Assembly: GCA_949775045.1 (NCBI GenBank)
Contig: OX459101.1
Coordinates: forward strand, 8,484,101 to 8,548,100
From: Metridium senile
Lineage: Eukaryota; Cnidaria; Anthozoa; Actiniaria; Metridiidae
DNA: 64,000 nt
Direction of reading: 5' to 3'
Positions 22,601 to 34,288 of this stretch are shown here, piece after piece; position 1 is the first letter of the stretch, and every line of letters begins with the position of its first letter. The translations under genes and the position numbers were made by a program. Below the pieces are notes generated by a model. It did not search any database and was not told the DNA's origin. It saw only the letters and a program-made list of their open reading frames with translations.

Positions 22601-25070
22601 CGACGTTTCGTGACATGACATGACATGACATAACGTGACACAACACAACGTTTCGTGACATGACATGACTAGAGCCCATATATGACATGACTTGAAACAA
22701 ACTGAACTCAGCCCACACTCGCTACGTACCTCTCCATTAAATATTTTAGCATACAACTCATATGTTCTTACTCACATGTTCGATTTGCTTTTGTGTATGT
22801 TAAGTGCCAGAACAGAATGGATAGGCGCTATATAAATATTTATTATTATGTTGATTTTTGAGGAGTGAGGAAAGCCCGATAACCCGGCGAAAAACCCTCG
22901 TGACATGAGAGAGAACAACACATCAAACAAACTGGAATACAACTCATCTCACATCATTAAAATTGATTAATACAAACCTGAGCAAGCTTGAAGATATGTT
23001 TACTTCGATCTATGATTTTCAATGTTCCGTTCTGAAGAAAAAGAGTTCGAGTTATTGACAGTGTGTTTATAGTATGGTGTGAATTTTTTTGATTATGTAC
23101 TCTCTCAGTGACTTCTCGATCGTTTACTCCACACAAAACAATAATGCCAGTACGTAAGTCTGTAAATATGACTCTTTTATACAGAGTATATTATACCTTT
23201 GTACTGTAATAGTCCTTTTCACAGTTCCGTTCAGTGACCACGAATGATAGTTCCAAGTCGAGGTTCGCGTTGCTGCACATGATAAATTATAGTTTTGTGA
23301 TGCACAACAACGCGAACCTCTACTTGGAACTATCATTCGTGGTCACTGAACGGAACTGTGAAAAGGACTGTTTTTTTTTGTTTTTTCAAACTGACTTCAG
23401 CTCTAAGACAGTCTTTTACTCTTGTTATTTCCGTGACTTGTAAGACACTTTAATGTATTAAATGCGGTGCTGTTAAGCAAAACTTGATATAGCACATTTT
23501 CCATGTCCGAATGCCTTAAGAGTCACTTCGTAGCCACGCGGCTGAAAATCACGAGCAATTAGTAATACAATTAATAAGCTAATAAATTAGTAGTTATTAT
23601 GGTTAGCAATTAGGATTTAGTAGTTATTGTAATTAATAAATAAATATGTTTAAGCTTTGAACCTAGGATGGTCATAAGCAGGGTTTGTTACGTCCTCAGT
23701 GGTTATTTTTTGTTTCTCCGGTGCAGTTTAGTGAGTGTGGAGAGACGGGTCCTCCAATTTCACGTCCTTATCCAATTAGAAGACTCGAAGTCTAACTTTA
23801 GCATATAGCAGTTAAAAAGTCAGTACTATACATTCTAAATCATTCTAAAGACCCTTAGTTGTTGTCCGGCTGGGGTTTGATCCCTGCGGCCTACCAGTTG
23901 AAACAAATGTGCAAACTGGGATGCATTATTATGACACATACCTCTAAGAATTCTCCCACATCTCCAGTGTGGAGCCAGCCGTCTTTATCAATAGCCTCTG
24001 CTGTCTTTTCTGGGTCTTTCAAATATCCTTTGAAAACATTATGTCCCTTGATGCAGACCTGGAGAAATTCAGAAATGATTTGTGTTACTCACGGATACTT
24101 CCAGCTAGAGCAAAATATATAGAGGATATCACACGGTGGCGCGAAGATATGAATTTTATTTTCAAGTGGCGAAAACAATATGTTATCTTTAACACGAGAA
24201 ATACAATTCATATCTTCAAGCCAACGTGTAATGTTCTTTTTATTATATGGACACAAAAGAAAAAATAATTTTGGACTCGCGCGTACATACCGGACATTTG
24301 ATACATAACTTTTTCATATCTTCACTATAGTGAAAATACTAGTGTTTTAGTTTCCAGTAAAACATTATAATATTATCCATATAATAAATCTTAATATTCA
24401 CTTAGCCTAATCTTATTCACATGCAGTTGTCGTAGGTTGAGACCGCTACGGTTGGGCTGTAACTACAAGTCCAGCTAGACTTTGTGGATTGAAAGTGTAG
24501 ACATGATAGCTAAGCAGTTTGACAAGTATAGTATGATTATAACCATAGTTACCTCTCCTTTGCCGTCCTTAGCATAGTAGCTTTTCTCTGGAACATCGAC
24601 AAGTTTAACCATATTGGACGGTACCGGGGGTCCCACGTGACCTGAAAACACGTGGCGGTAAAAAAATGAGAAGATGCACATTAGAAATTCGAATATCTAT
24701 ATATTTTTAAATTAAATTAAGATTAATTTATAGAAATTGTGCTGATAGGTTCGACTACTTCGTACTATCTTTCTCATCTAGTAACATGTGGTCTATCAAA
24801 AATCTTGCAATGATATTGGCTACGCTACTTTGAAATGAAAGGGAAAAATTGCGTCGATTTGTCGTTTTTTTCTTATTTTAAGTTTGACCTACAAGTTGGT
24901 GGATACTAACACCTTTCGCCCTCATGCATGGACTACGGATAGCCGATTCGATTCGGACTATACAGTAAAGTAAAGTAACCTTATTTAACGTCGGTACTCG
25001 TGACAGTCATACACTGATAGATAGTCATATACTGATAAACTTGAGGCCGATGGTGGTCATTTTACTCCCA

Positions 25071-25102
<32 letters not shown>

Positions 25103-28100
25103 CTTAAAGCTACACGGAAAGGAGATAAGTTGAAACAAGGATGTGAGGTCACTGGGAATCGAACTTGGGACCTCTCGCACAGAATTCCGCGCACTAACCA
25201 ACTGTGCCATCCTTGCTCCTAAAATGGACTATAATGTTTAGTTCTCCACCAAACCTTCGGCGAACCATTGTTGATTAGTTTTTTAGTTATGTTAGCTTAT
25301 CGATCAACTTTAAGTTAATAATTACCTGCAGACAAATCGTTGGGGTATTGCACAGAGCAGACCGCTGTACACTCAGTCTGACCGTAGCCTTCCATAATCT
25401 GTGAATATAGAGAATAGGAGAATAGAAATGAGAATTGAATGGGAAATGCAACGACGTTACTGTAAACATAACTATACTGCTTTATAGGATGAATAAATAA
25501 ATGGATTGATGAAAGAATCAATGGATGGATGAATGAAATAATAGATCGACGGATGGCTACTGCATACTGACTGAATGAATGAATGAATGAATGAATGAAT
25601 GAATGAATGAATGAATGGATGAATGAATGAATGAATAAATGAATGAAATAATATATGGATTGGTGAATGAATGGATGGATATTCGACTGAATGCCGGAAT
25701 CAATCAATGTATGGATCAATTAATCAATCAATTAATATGAATTAAGAATAAATATTCCCAAAAGCAAATACAAATATATAAATAAGTGGAATAATTGTAG
25801 ATTTATTATCAGTCGTTACTTACGTAGCATTCACCCATAGAACATTTGAAGAACATCATTACTTTGGCTGACAGAGGGGCGGATCCACACGTGATTAGAC
25901 GTACTTTCCCGCCAAATAATAGCTAGAAATATAACAATCAAAATTTGCCTGCCACAATAATTATAATCCAGCCCAATAACGGACTGAATATACAGTAGTA
26001 CCTCTATTAAGTGGTCACCCTCTGGACTTTCCAACGTGGTCGCTTAATAGAGGTTGGCCGCTGAAGAGAGGTATAGAATAGGTATAGGAATAGATTTGGG
26101 ACTAATTATTGTGGCCGCCTAATAGAGGGTGATGGCTGCTTAATAAAGGTACCACTGTTTCTACTTTAATGTATTATTTACCTGTACTTTCTTGAATACT
26201 ATTTTGTCCCATAGTGTATCGCCTCGAAAGATGTTCCTGGAATTAACCATTTGTGATATTATAAGGTTGAAGCGCAATACCAAAAAGGCTTAGAATGAGA
26301 ATCAGAATGATGGTGATAATAATAATAACCTCAACGGTGATGTTAATAATGACGATGATGATGATAGTAGTGGTGATGATGATGATGAAGTTGATGATGT
26401 TGGTGGTAATGATGAGGCCCAGAAGTCGCGCTAAGACGCCGCGACTATAAGGGTCTTCTAAGACGCTTACAGCCACGCCGTCTCAAGACATTTGAGGGAA
26501 AATGGGGGCAATCTAGGGCAAGTTAGGGGAGTCTTACGGTGTTTTAGGGCGACTTCTGGGCACGGAGTAGGCCTAATGGTGGTGATGGTGATGGTGATGA
26601 TTGTGATGACGGTGATGATAGTAGTAGTGTGATGATGGTGGTGATTTTGATGATAGTGATTATCGCGATGGTGATAGTGATTGCGAATATTACATAACGA
26701 TCGACGATAACAAGCGATGCTGACAAATGATGATGTAGATATACAACAATATTTTCGGTTGACAATCGTACATAAAATACTCGCAAACCTACCTTTTTAA
26801 GTCTTGCTCTTTGGATTTCAGAGCTCGTTCAAACATCCATGACTCGAACCTACTCTCTGATATTTGACCCATTACCTTAATAGAATCAATATAATTAGAT
26901 TAGCTAAACTAGAGTGGGCTGTGTTTTCTAAGAAAAGAATCAAGCTACCTTGTCATAGACTCGGTTTAGAATACGTGGAACTGCAGCAAAAACGGTTGGC
27001 CTGAAAATTTAAACCATGTACAAATTACTGTTAATGCTTTTAAATATAGATTACAGAAGAAATAAAACAGTTTCTTTTTACAAACGCGTATAGTAATGGA
27101 AAGTGTGGTAAATAATGTAGTGAAGGTTTTAATTCTAGTCATTTTATAAATTACTTACTTCAATATCTGCGTATCTTGTATTAATAGTTTAGGGTTACCG
27201 CGATAAAAACCGATTCTGCCTCCAGTAGCATATATCAACAACTAAAAACAAAAACACCAATTATTATGTATTGATAGCGATTTCAGTCAGTCAGTCAGTC
27301 AGTCAGTCAGTCAGTCAGTCAGTCAGTCAGTCAGTCAGTCAGTCAGTCAGTCAGTCAGTCAGTCAGTCAGTCAGTCAGTCAGTCAGTCAGTCAGTCAGTC
27401 AGTCAGTCAGTCAGTCAGTCAGTCAGTCAGTCAGTCAGTCAGTCAGTCAGTCAGTCAGTCAGTCAGTCAGTCAGTCAGTCAGTCAGTCAGTCAGTCAGTC
27501 AGTCAGTCAGTCAGTCAGTCAGTCAGTCAGTCAGTCAGTCAGTCAGTCAGTCAGTCAGTCAGTCAGTCAGTCAGTCAGTCAGTCAGTCAGTCAGTCAGTC
27601 AGTCAGTCAGTCAGTCAGTCAGTCAGTCAGTCAGTCAGTCAGTCAGTCAGTCAGTCAGTCAGTCAGTCAGTCAGTCAGTCAGTCAGTCAGTCAGTCAGTC
27701 AGTCAGTCAGTCAGTCAGTCAGTCAGTCAGTCAGTCAGTCAGTCAGTCAGTCAGTCAGTCAGTCAGTCAGTCAGTCAGTCAGTCAGTCAGTCAGTCAGTC
27801 AGTCAGTCAGTCAGTCAGTCAGTCAGTCAGTCAGTCAGTCAGTCAGTCAGTCAGTCAGTCAGTCAGTCAGTCAGTCAGTCAGTCAGTCAGTCAGTCAGTC
27901 ACCCTATAGTACTTACAGACGCAATCCGTTCGTAGAGATGTGCCAATGGTAGATAAGACAAGTAAACGTCTGAACTGTTCATTTTCAAGCCACTCTGTAG
28001 AAGTAATACACACGATGTCTAGAACAAAGCTTTCTTTGTAGTGTACACCTATTTTAATGAACGTTGTCCATCTGCAAATGATTGATCTGTGACCGATAGG

Positions 28101-31100
28101 AATTACGGGAGTTCATTAAATTCAACGTGCATTGTTTAAAACAGAGTTGAATGGTGCTGAACAGTACGTCTAGTATTTCAGAAGAAGCATCAATACTGAA
28201 TCAAGCTTGATTAAAATATTGCATTTGCAACTATTTCCAGAAGATCAACGTTAATTAAAATACTTGTATAACCTTTCTGAGAAACAGATATGTAATGTTA
28301 ATGAGAAACGACTATAGGTGAGCGTAGCGTTGGTATTGTGACAAATGTTTATTCAGTACCTTAGATATATATACATAATTTACAATTTATGTTATTAAAC
28401 AGACGATAAGCTACAGGCTACCTATAATAACCATTGCTGGCTAACCAAGATAGATAGTATTGTGATGCTAATTTGCCAACCATTTTCACAATAGATTTTT
28501 TAATTTTCTTTGTTCTAATAACAATGGTTGGTTGGCAAAAACCATAACGAAATACGTCACTGTACGTCCACCTATTTTAACTTATTAGACAACAAGAAAG
28601 GCGTGCTGAATGCACGTCGTTTAGTTTTCTGAACTGAACCATGATCCTTTGCACCACTAGCGTGAAGGCTCGTACGTTTGCGCGATTTTCTAAAGATGAA
28701 AGTGTGACACTTTTGTGCCGTTAGTACCTGATAGTGTACATTCTTGGTTATCTAGAGTTGCGTAGCAGTTTTTAATGTAAACGGTTTCACTTACCATTTC
28801 ATATTGGTAGAATACGGCAGATGCAGTAGCTATCATTCCTTTATTAGAAAGCATTGCACCTTTTGGTGTACCTAGACATACACAAGGGAGAAAAGAACTA
28901 ATCATTACATAATGATGATAGTGATATGATGGTGATGATGGTGGTGATGATGATGAAGGTGATGGTGGTGGTGATGATGAAGATGATGATGGTGATGATG
29001 GTGATGATGATGGTGGTGATGATGATTAAGGTGATGGTGGTGGTGGTGATGATGGTGATGGTGGTGATGATGATGAAGGTGATGGTGGTGGTGATGATGA
29101 TGATGATGAAGATGGTGGTGATGATGATGGTGATGATGAAGATGGTGATAATGATTAGGATGACGATGAAGATAATGGTGGTGATGATGATCGTGATGGT
29201 GGTGACGATGGTGATGATCGATGATGCAAAGATGGTGATGGTGATGATGATGATGGAGATGGTGGTGATGATGATGATGATGGTGATGATGATGAGGATG
29301 ATGATGATGATGATGATGATCTTTAAGATGATGGCGATGGTTATCACAGTAGTGATGGCAGTGGTGGTGATGATGATGATGATGATGATGATGATATGAC
29401 TTACCGGTCGTTCCACTAGTATAACATATCGTGTACAAATCATCGGGTTTTGGTGGCTGAAATAATAACATAGCATATATATCAATTGTAGAACATGGCA
29501 ATATTGCACTAGTGAAAAGCTGTAATAACTTGTTTCTCAAAACTTACATTTCTTTCATGGTAATTGTTTTCACCAAGTTTCTGAAAAACATGAAAGCGAA
29601 TGACGGTCAACTCTTTCGATTGACTATCATCGTCGTAATAATCATCGATCGATCATCGTCATCGTCATAATCGTAATAATTATCACCGATCACCTTCATA
29701 ATCATCATCGTCATAATCATATCATCACATCATCATCACCATCATGATCATGATCATCACCATCGTCATCATAATCATCATCACCATCATTATCATCTCA
29801 TTACCATTATCCGGCATAAACGTCATCGTCATTATCGGCAACATCTTTATGAATCAACATCGCCATTGTTACTCGTACACAATGATTGTCATCATCATCA
29901 CCAATATATTATTATCGGTATTATTATTGTAATCAACATAATCAAATGGTTATCATTATCATGTTATCTCAAAATCATCATCATCATACTGTCAATCACC
30001 TCTAGTTCTACGAGTGATAGGATTTCAATCCCAAGATCCTTTGCCTCCTTCTTCTCCTCCTCTGTAACTTGATCTCCAATCTTGATAATGAGTTTCATTT
30101 GTGGGCACTGCTTTGCGTTTTTCAGCAGAAAAGGAACCTTGATAGCTTGGCAAATTACAGCTGTGATATCCGCTAAAAGTTGAAAGCACAATTCAAAAAA
30201 GTCCTTTAGCAGCTCGACGAGGATTTGCATGGAAATTAAGGAATTCAGTATACAATTCCTAGTATTTTGTTTATTATCGTTTAATTAATCAGTTGCATCA
30301 TTAGAATATCCAGTTCTCCCCCTTTCCCATCGGCAACGTTCAACTCAGGAGGGCCAAGTGTGGATTAAAGTTGTACTCAGAAGTTTGGTATAAATTTATA
30401 AAACTATAAATACCCCAACGTAAAATTTTGAACTGGAAACTAGTCCAGACACTGCGCTCTTTTCCTCTGTTTTATTTGGGCTTCCTGTGTTGCGGAAGGG
30501 ATGGCCATTTGTCGATTAAAGTAGTACTGAAATTTGGTATAAATTTATAAAACTATAAATGCTCCAACGTAAAATTTTGAGGTGGATACTAGTCCAGACA
30601 ATGCGCTCTTTTCCTCTGTTTTATTTGGGCTTCCTGTTTTGCGGAAAGGATGGCCAATTATGGATTAAAGTAGTATGGATTGAAATTTTGTATAAAACTT
30701 TAAATATCCAAACGTACAACTTCGAACTGGATTAATGTTTTGCCTTGCCCTTGCATGGAATGAATTTTTTTTTTTTTCACAATTTTTTGAGTTTTCACTT
30801 AAATGTTGACGTTAGCGTGCTCAATACATTTTTTGTACATAATTAATGAGCCAATCACAGTGCGCGTTAGAACCCTTCTGTGTTACAAACTTAAATATCT
30901 ATCGCGGGACATGATTGGTGTGCCTTACCGTGGTTTATGATATGTACACATGCCTCTGGGCCGTAAGAGTCGTATATTGGTACAGAGATCATGGAATACA
31001 TTTGACAAGCGAAATCTGCCAAAACCCACTAAAAATAGATATAAAAAGAATCAAAATTAATAACATTTTACTAAAACAATGTATTTGAGCTCAGAGTTAA

Positions 31101-31641
31101 TTTAATATTCATAAGAATAGGAATAGGAATAGGAATAGGAATAGGAATAGGAATAGGAATAGGAATAGGAATAGGAATAGGAATAGGAATAGGAATAGGA
31201 ATAGGAATAAAAAAAATAGGAATAGGAATAGGAATAGGAATAGGAATAGGAATAGGAATAGGAATAGGAATAGGAATAGGAATTGGACTATCTCAAAAAG
31301 CGTACAACTTAAAAATATATGTCCCGATCGTTATCAGTGAACATTTCATCGATTTAACTTATTCAAATAGTTTTGAGTAATGAGTTTCACCTCTGTACAG
31401 TTTTGCGAGAAAATACCAATGTAGGTTTTCTGTGAAGGCTCACAACCCTTGGAAATAAGCCCTGACCCAAGATTGGTAGAACGTTTATGTATCTGAGAAA
31501 AACAACAACAAAACGAATCATTATCATATATCATTATTATCATCGTCTTTATCATCATCACCCGGCCGTCAACATCATCCATATCATCATAATCATCATC
31601 ACCATTATCATTATCATTATCATCATCATCATCACTGGCCG

Positions 31642-31728
<87 letters not shown>

Positions 31729-34067
31729 CCATTATCATCATCATTTTCATCACCCTTACCACCACCACCACAACCCACCTCATCATCATCATCATTATCA
31801 TCACCGGCATCATAATCATCTTCATTGTCATATTACCATCACCGCCATCACCTACTCTATCATTATCACCATCCTCACCGTCATGATTATCACTATCATC
31901 ATCACCTTCGACGCCACCACCATCATCATATATATTGATATATGTTTACCTCGTTGTAAGTTAGCCATCGATATTCTAATGTACTAGGATCCATTTTGCC
32001 TAGGCATGGTTCAGTTCCTGAACAAATAACAACGGAAGCCTTAGTTTATACACGAATCGGACACAGCAGTGAAACGACTACGCATGCGTGGCAAAATTTT
32101 CACAGCGGTAAATTTACCAATGTGAACACTAGGAATTTTGGACTACAGTGTTTGAAGTCGATTTATAAGAAATTCCCTTAAAATAGAAGCTTGAAGTTTC
32201 GTGTACATAACCTTTGTTATATTTTAAAGTTATCATGAGTCTATACTTTTGTGTATTTTTCTTTATATTTTGAGAAAAAAGCGATGAAAGTCGTCTCAGT
32301 ACTCCATCGTTTATTATAAAGTGTGTATGAATGTCAGATTTGTGTGCTGGATCATTTTACTTGATTTTTCGCACATGCGCTGTGTTCAAGGATTCAATGG
32401 GAGGGGGTTACTATGACAGTTCACCACCTACCCGATATTCTTTTCCCTCGGAGAAACGCCTCATAGACTGTGGTGACGTCGTCTAGATATACAGAAACAA
32501 GGTCCTTGGAGGTTGCATTCCTACGAGCATCAGGCTCGCCCTATAACGGTGTAACATTGTATTAGGAAAACGAGAAAAAGTACATGAAACTGGACTTGGA
32601 CCTTGTCCACACGTATCCAGTCTGAAAAGCGTATTCGAAAACCTTCGTTTACGGTTTACGGTGTGTGGACCTAAAGGGTAAACGGAGAACAAAACTGAGG
32701 GGAAAAATGAGCCCCTCCCAGAGGTGTTAGGGATCAAGGGAGCACGGGCATTTATTTTTAGGGAACAAGGGATACTGCCAAATTATTTTCAGGGAACAAG
32801 GGAGAAAAATATGATAAAATAATAGATTTTTGGAACATGGGAACATAAGGTAAAACATTTTAGGGAGACAGTTTTTTTTACTTATGGGGAACAAGGGAGA
32901 AAATGGTCAAAGATCAAAGGATCATGGGAGCATGCACTCCCCTGTGAGGGGCTCATAAATACCCGAATACATGTGGACAGGGCCTGAAAAGAAAGACATT
33001 GACAGTCAGATACAAACAGACAACAAGCTACAACAATCAATCAAACAAAAATAGACAGACAGACAGATAAAACAACAAACAAATAAACAAAACAGACAAA
33101 AAAACTTGGGATAATATATAATAATAATCAGGCAATAACCCGTCCCTTCATGACGAAGTTTGATATGTACGTGTTTTTCATGTCTTTTATTGTATTAAAC
33201 ATTTTTTCCGGGTATTTTTTCACTTCTCATAACAGTTATCATATTGTTGAAAATGTTTAATCCCTAAAAGTGATGAATGCTGTGGCATTCAGTAAGTATT
33301 CTCAAATCAAAAACTGCAGCACAATTTTGAAACAAACAAACATAGTTTTCTAATGATATTATAATAATGATATATAAATATTACTGATTGCACCAAACAC
33401 GATAAAAGGGTTCTCGCAAATCAATGATCTTGAAAGCTATTTAAATAATGAATGGCATTTTCAAACTTCACGTATCACGCGATTTCAACAACGAAACCAA
33501 AGGACCAAAAATTGGTATTCCATAAATTTGGAATTTCATCTATCTTCGTAGAAATCAACTAGTATAGGCTGCGTCGGTGTATAATATATACAATAGGCAA
33601 TAGAATGACATTGATAACATCGTAAAAATGGAACTGAACTTTACTGACGTTTCGAGCTTTTTTTTTTTTTTCGAGCCCTTTGTGGGAGTCACTCCGATGA
33701 AGGGCTAAACCTCGAAACGTCGGTAAAGTTAAGTTTCATAATCATTTTAGGCGGTGTTACAAGTTAGTTAGTTATTAAATATTTTGTTCCGCGTGCTTAC
33801 TCTATACTGACTAATAAAGCATAAATCAATTACTTCAATCGGAATTGACTTAAACTCCAAAATGAATGGATACCACTATTGAAATTCTCTATAATGTTAG
33901 AAGTTTGAACCGACGTTAAGTAATTAAACAACTATAGATGTGCGAATCGTTACAAAGTTCTACTGCATAATTAGTCAGTGTCTACTCACCTCGACCAATT
34001 CAGATTGTTTCTGCAGCAACTTATCATCTTGCGTGAACGATGGAATAGAGTTCATTCGTTTAAACAT
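16689..34067 (-). CDS. ACSL: Long-chain-fatty-acid CoA ligase (ACSL1/5/6-type), copy 2; 22 exons
   Basis: It is the tandem paralog of copy 1 with the same reaction. Exons: 34067-33990, 32540-32432, 32017-31950, 31492-31391, 31028-30929, 30172-30000, 29456-29405, 28871-28795, 27994-27917, 27241-27159, 27000-26949, 26875-26793, 26236-26182, 25922-25824, 25398-25326, 24641-24553, 24058-23942, 23031-22978, 22202-22113, 21550-21449, 21363-21292, 16910-16689. The first 21 exons have the same lengths as in copy 1; the last is 18 nt shorter, giving 675 aa. YTSGTTGTPKG, GYGQTE, GWLHTGD and the [15 protein letters not shown] stretch are intact, so it looks functional. The gate exon begins [15 protein letters not shown] against [15 protein letters not shown] in copy 1, the densest cluster of changes. 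Introns 9 and 21 carry the giant CAGT and 12-bp arrays. Confidence 0.93.
17191..21135. repeat. Giant 12-bp minisatellite (TCACCATTATCA)n, intron 21 of copy 2
   Basis: Roughly 320 tandem copies of TCACCATTATCA span 3.9 kb between the last two exons. Main variants are TCACCACCATTATCA and a punctuating TCATATGTCACCATTA form, which brings a CATATG word. The latter occurs about once per several hundred bases before 18.3 kb, and much more often from 18.3 to 19.9 kb, often in pairs. A TCACCATTA shortening also recurs. Copy 1 has only about 100 bp of similar CATCACCATTATCATCAC sequence in the same intron. Confidence 0.97.
21640..21793. mobile_element. MITE, family copy A, intron 19 of copy 2
   Basis: CGTATCAAAGATATGCC at the left is mirrored by GGCATCTTTGATACG at the right. 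The interior, with CTCACCTACAATACCATATA and GGTAATGGCATTGTTTTCAA, is nearly the same as at 44793-44956 in ACSL copy 3. The two are members of one family. Confidence 0.8.
21800..22075. repeat. (ATTC)n microsatellite, intron 19 of copy 2
   Basis: A clean ATTC run at about 21810-21920 is followed by a decayed CATTCATCCATC/CAGT-like stretch. Confidence 0.9.
22240..22675. repeat. Minisatellite of about 40 bp, about 10-11 units, intron 18 of copy 2
   Basis: The modules CGTGACACAACACGACGTTT and CGTGACATGACATGACATAA alternate across 430 bp, with unit length varying because of extra TGACA words. It starts beside the exon 19 acceptor in gene orientation. In copy 1 only a short ACATCACATCACATCATAAA stretch sits there. 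Confidence 0.9.
23211..23369. mobile_element. Near-perfect hairpin MITE, family B, intron 17 of copy 2
   Basis: AGTCCTTTTCACAGTTCCGT continues into a palindrome with arms of about 70 bp, ending ACGGAACTGTGAAAAGGACT. A second member is at 39310-39455, and 36948-37160 shares the TTCACAGTTC end. The near identity of the two arms suggests recent activity or arm correction. Confidence 0.85.
24955..25217 (-). mobile_element. tRNA-derived SINE, intron 15 of copy 2
   Basis: On the minus strand the element begins GGAGCAAGGATGGCACAGTT with GGTTAGTGCGC as the A box. AAGTTCGATTCCCAGTGACC follows as the B box, and a body of about 170 bp runs to TTACTTTACTGTA near 24960. The spacing of the boxes is that of a tRNA. 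Confidence 0.75.
25565..25690. repeat. (GAAT)n microsatellite, intron 14 of copy 2
   Basis: About 12 clean GAAT units (25570-25616) are followed by GGAT-GAAT mixtures. It replaces the GGAC-rich tract of copy 1. Confidence 0.88.
25993..26157. mobile_element. Tc1/mariner-like MITE, family C, intron 13 of copy 2
   Basis: CAGTAGTACCTCTATTAAGT at the left and TTAATAAAGGTACCACTG at the right are inverted copies. A better kept member is at 48240-48387 with TA on both sides. The element is missing from copy 1 in this intron. Confidence 0.8.
26290..26410. repeat. Imperfect GAT repeats, intron 12 of copy 2, part 1
   Basis: The GATGATGATGATAGTAGTGG type of sequence is split from a second part (26575-26690) by the small element at 26416-26562. 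The element therefore appears to have landed in a GAT tract. Confidence 0.75.
26416..26562. mobile_element. MITE inserted in a GAT tract, intron 12 of copy 2
   Basis: GGCCCAGAAGTCGCGCTAAG at the left is mirrored by GGGCGACTTCTGGGC at the right. Trinucleotide repeats flank it on both sides. Confidence 0.75.
27284..27900. repeat. (CAGT)n, about 154 perfect units, intron 9 of copy 2
   Basis: The tract is 617 bp with no interruption visible. It ends about 15 bp from the exon 9 donor of copy 2. Copy 1 has seven units in the same intron. Perfection over this length implies very recent expansion, or that the assembly length is not exact. Confidence 0.98.
28915..29395. repeat. (GAT/GGT)n microsatellite, intron 7 of copy 2
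   Basis: GATGATGATGAAGGTGATGG modules recur several times. The tract fills the intron inside the YTSGTTG motif, as in copy 1. Confidence 0.92.
29620..29990. repeat. Imperfect CAT/ATC repeats, intron 6 of copy 2
   Basis: CATCATCACCATCATGATCA-type sequence runs up to the exon 6 donor at 29999. It matches the tract in copy 1 at 9575-9880. Confidence 0.8.
30352..30745. repeat. 150-bp tandem repeat, about 2.6 units, intron 5 of copy 2
   Basis: The words GGATTAAAGTAGTA, GGTATAAATTTATAAAACTA and CTCTTTTCCTCTGTTTTATT recur with a step of 149-151 bp (GGCCA at 30352, 30503 and 30652). Copy 1 has a MITE in this intron instead. Confidence 0.85.
31115..31284. repeat. (GGAATA)n microsatellite, intron 4 of copy 2
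   Basis: About 27 GGAATA units are interrupted once by an A-run near 31210-31216. It is absent from the same intron of copy 1. Confidence 0.95.
31520..31935. repeat. (CAT)n microsatellite, intron 3 of copy 2
   Basis: A pure CAT/ATC run of about 90 bp (31637-31727) sits inside imperfect ATC/ACC triplets, which extend to the exon 3 donor. Confidence 0.92.
32600..32984. mobile_element. Outer MITE of a nested pair, intron 1 of copy 2
   Basis: CCTTGTCCACACGTATCC at the left is mirrored by GAATACATGTGGACAGGG at the right. The element is interrupted by a second one (32707-32956), so it is the older insertion. Confidence 0.7.
32707..32956. mobile_element. Inner MITE of a nested pair
   Basis: ATGAGCCCCTCCCAGAG at the left is mirrored by CTGTGAGGGGCTCAT at the right. 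The interior is built of repeated AGGGAACAAGGGA words. Confidence 0.7.
33694..33724 (+). ncRNA. Degenerate hammerhead-like motif upstream of copy 2 exon 2
   Basis: CCGATGA, then AGGGCTAAACCT, then CGAAACGTC follows the hammerhead order but with C for the second core base. A similar GGGCTAAAGCTCGAAACG phrase is on the minus strand near 14310 in copy 1. I read this as a shared repeat relic older than the duplication. Confidence 0.3.
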
Positions 34068-34288
34068 CGTTACAACCTTTTTTCCAAAGTTTGATTGATG
34101 TTCTCAATTATTTTGTATCTCTCACTGCAACTACTTTGCTTCAATTCAACGTTATACGTACAGCACCAGTAGAAAGCTGCGTGTCTAGTTTGCCTCCCAA
34201 GTATACTAGCCTATTGTTTTGCATTGTCTTCACTCTTGGATAGTCATGCAGGGAATACATCACGCGGCTGTTAGAGTACTAGAGTCTA

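Noticed and set aside
23870..23900. GGGGTTTGATCCCTGCGGCC, considered as the B box of a tRNA gene
   Set aside because: No A box or acceptor stem was found at the right distance; probably a SINE remnant.
27271..27909. 212-codon frame of Ser-Val-Ser-Gln repeats
   Set aside because: It is the translation of a pure CAGT microsatellite in an intron.
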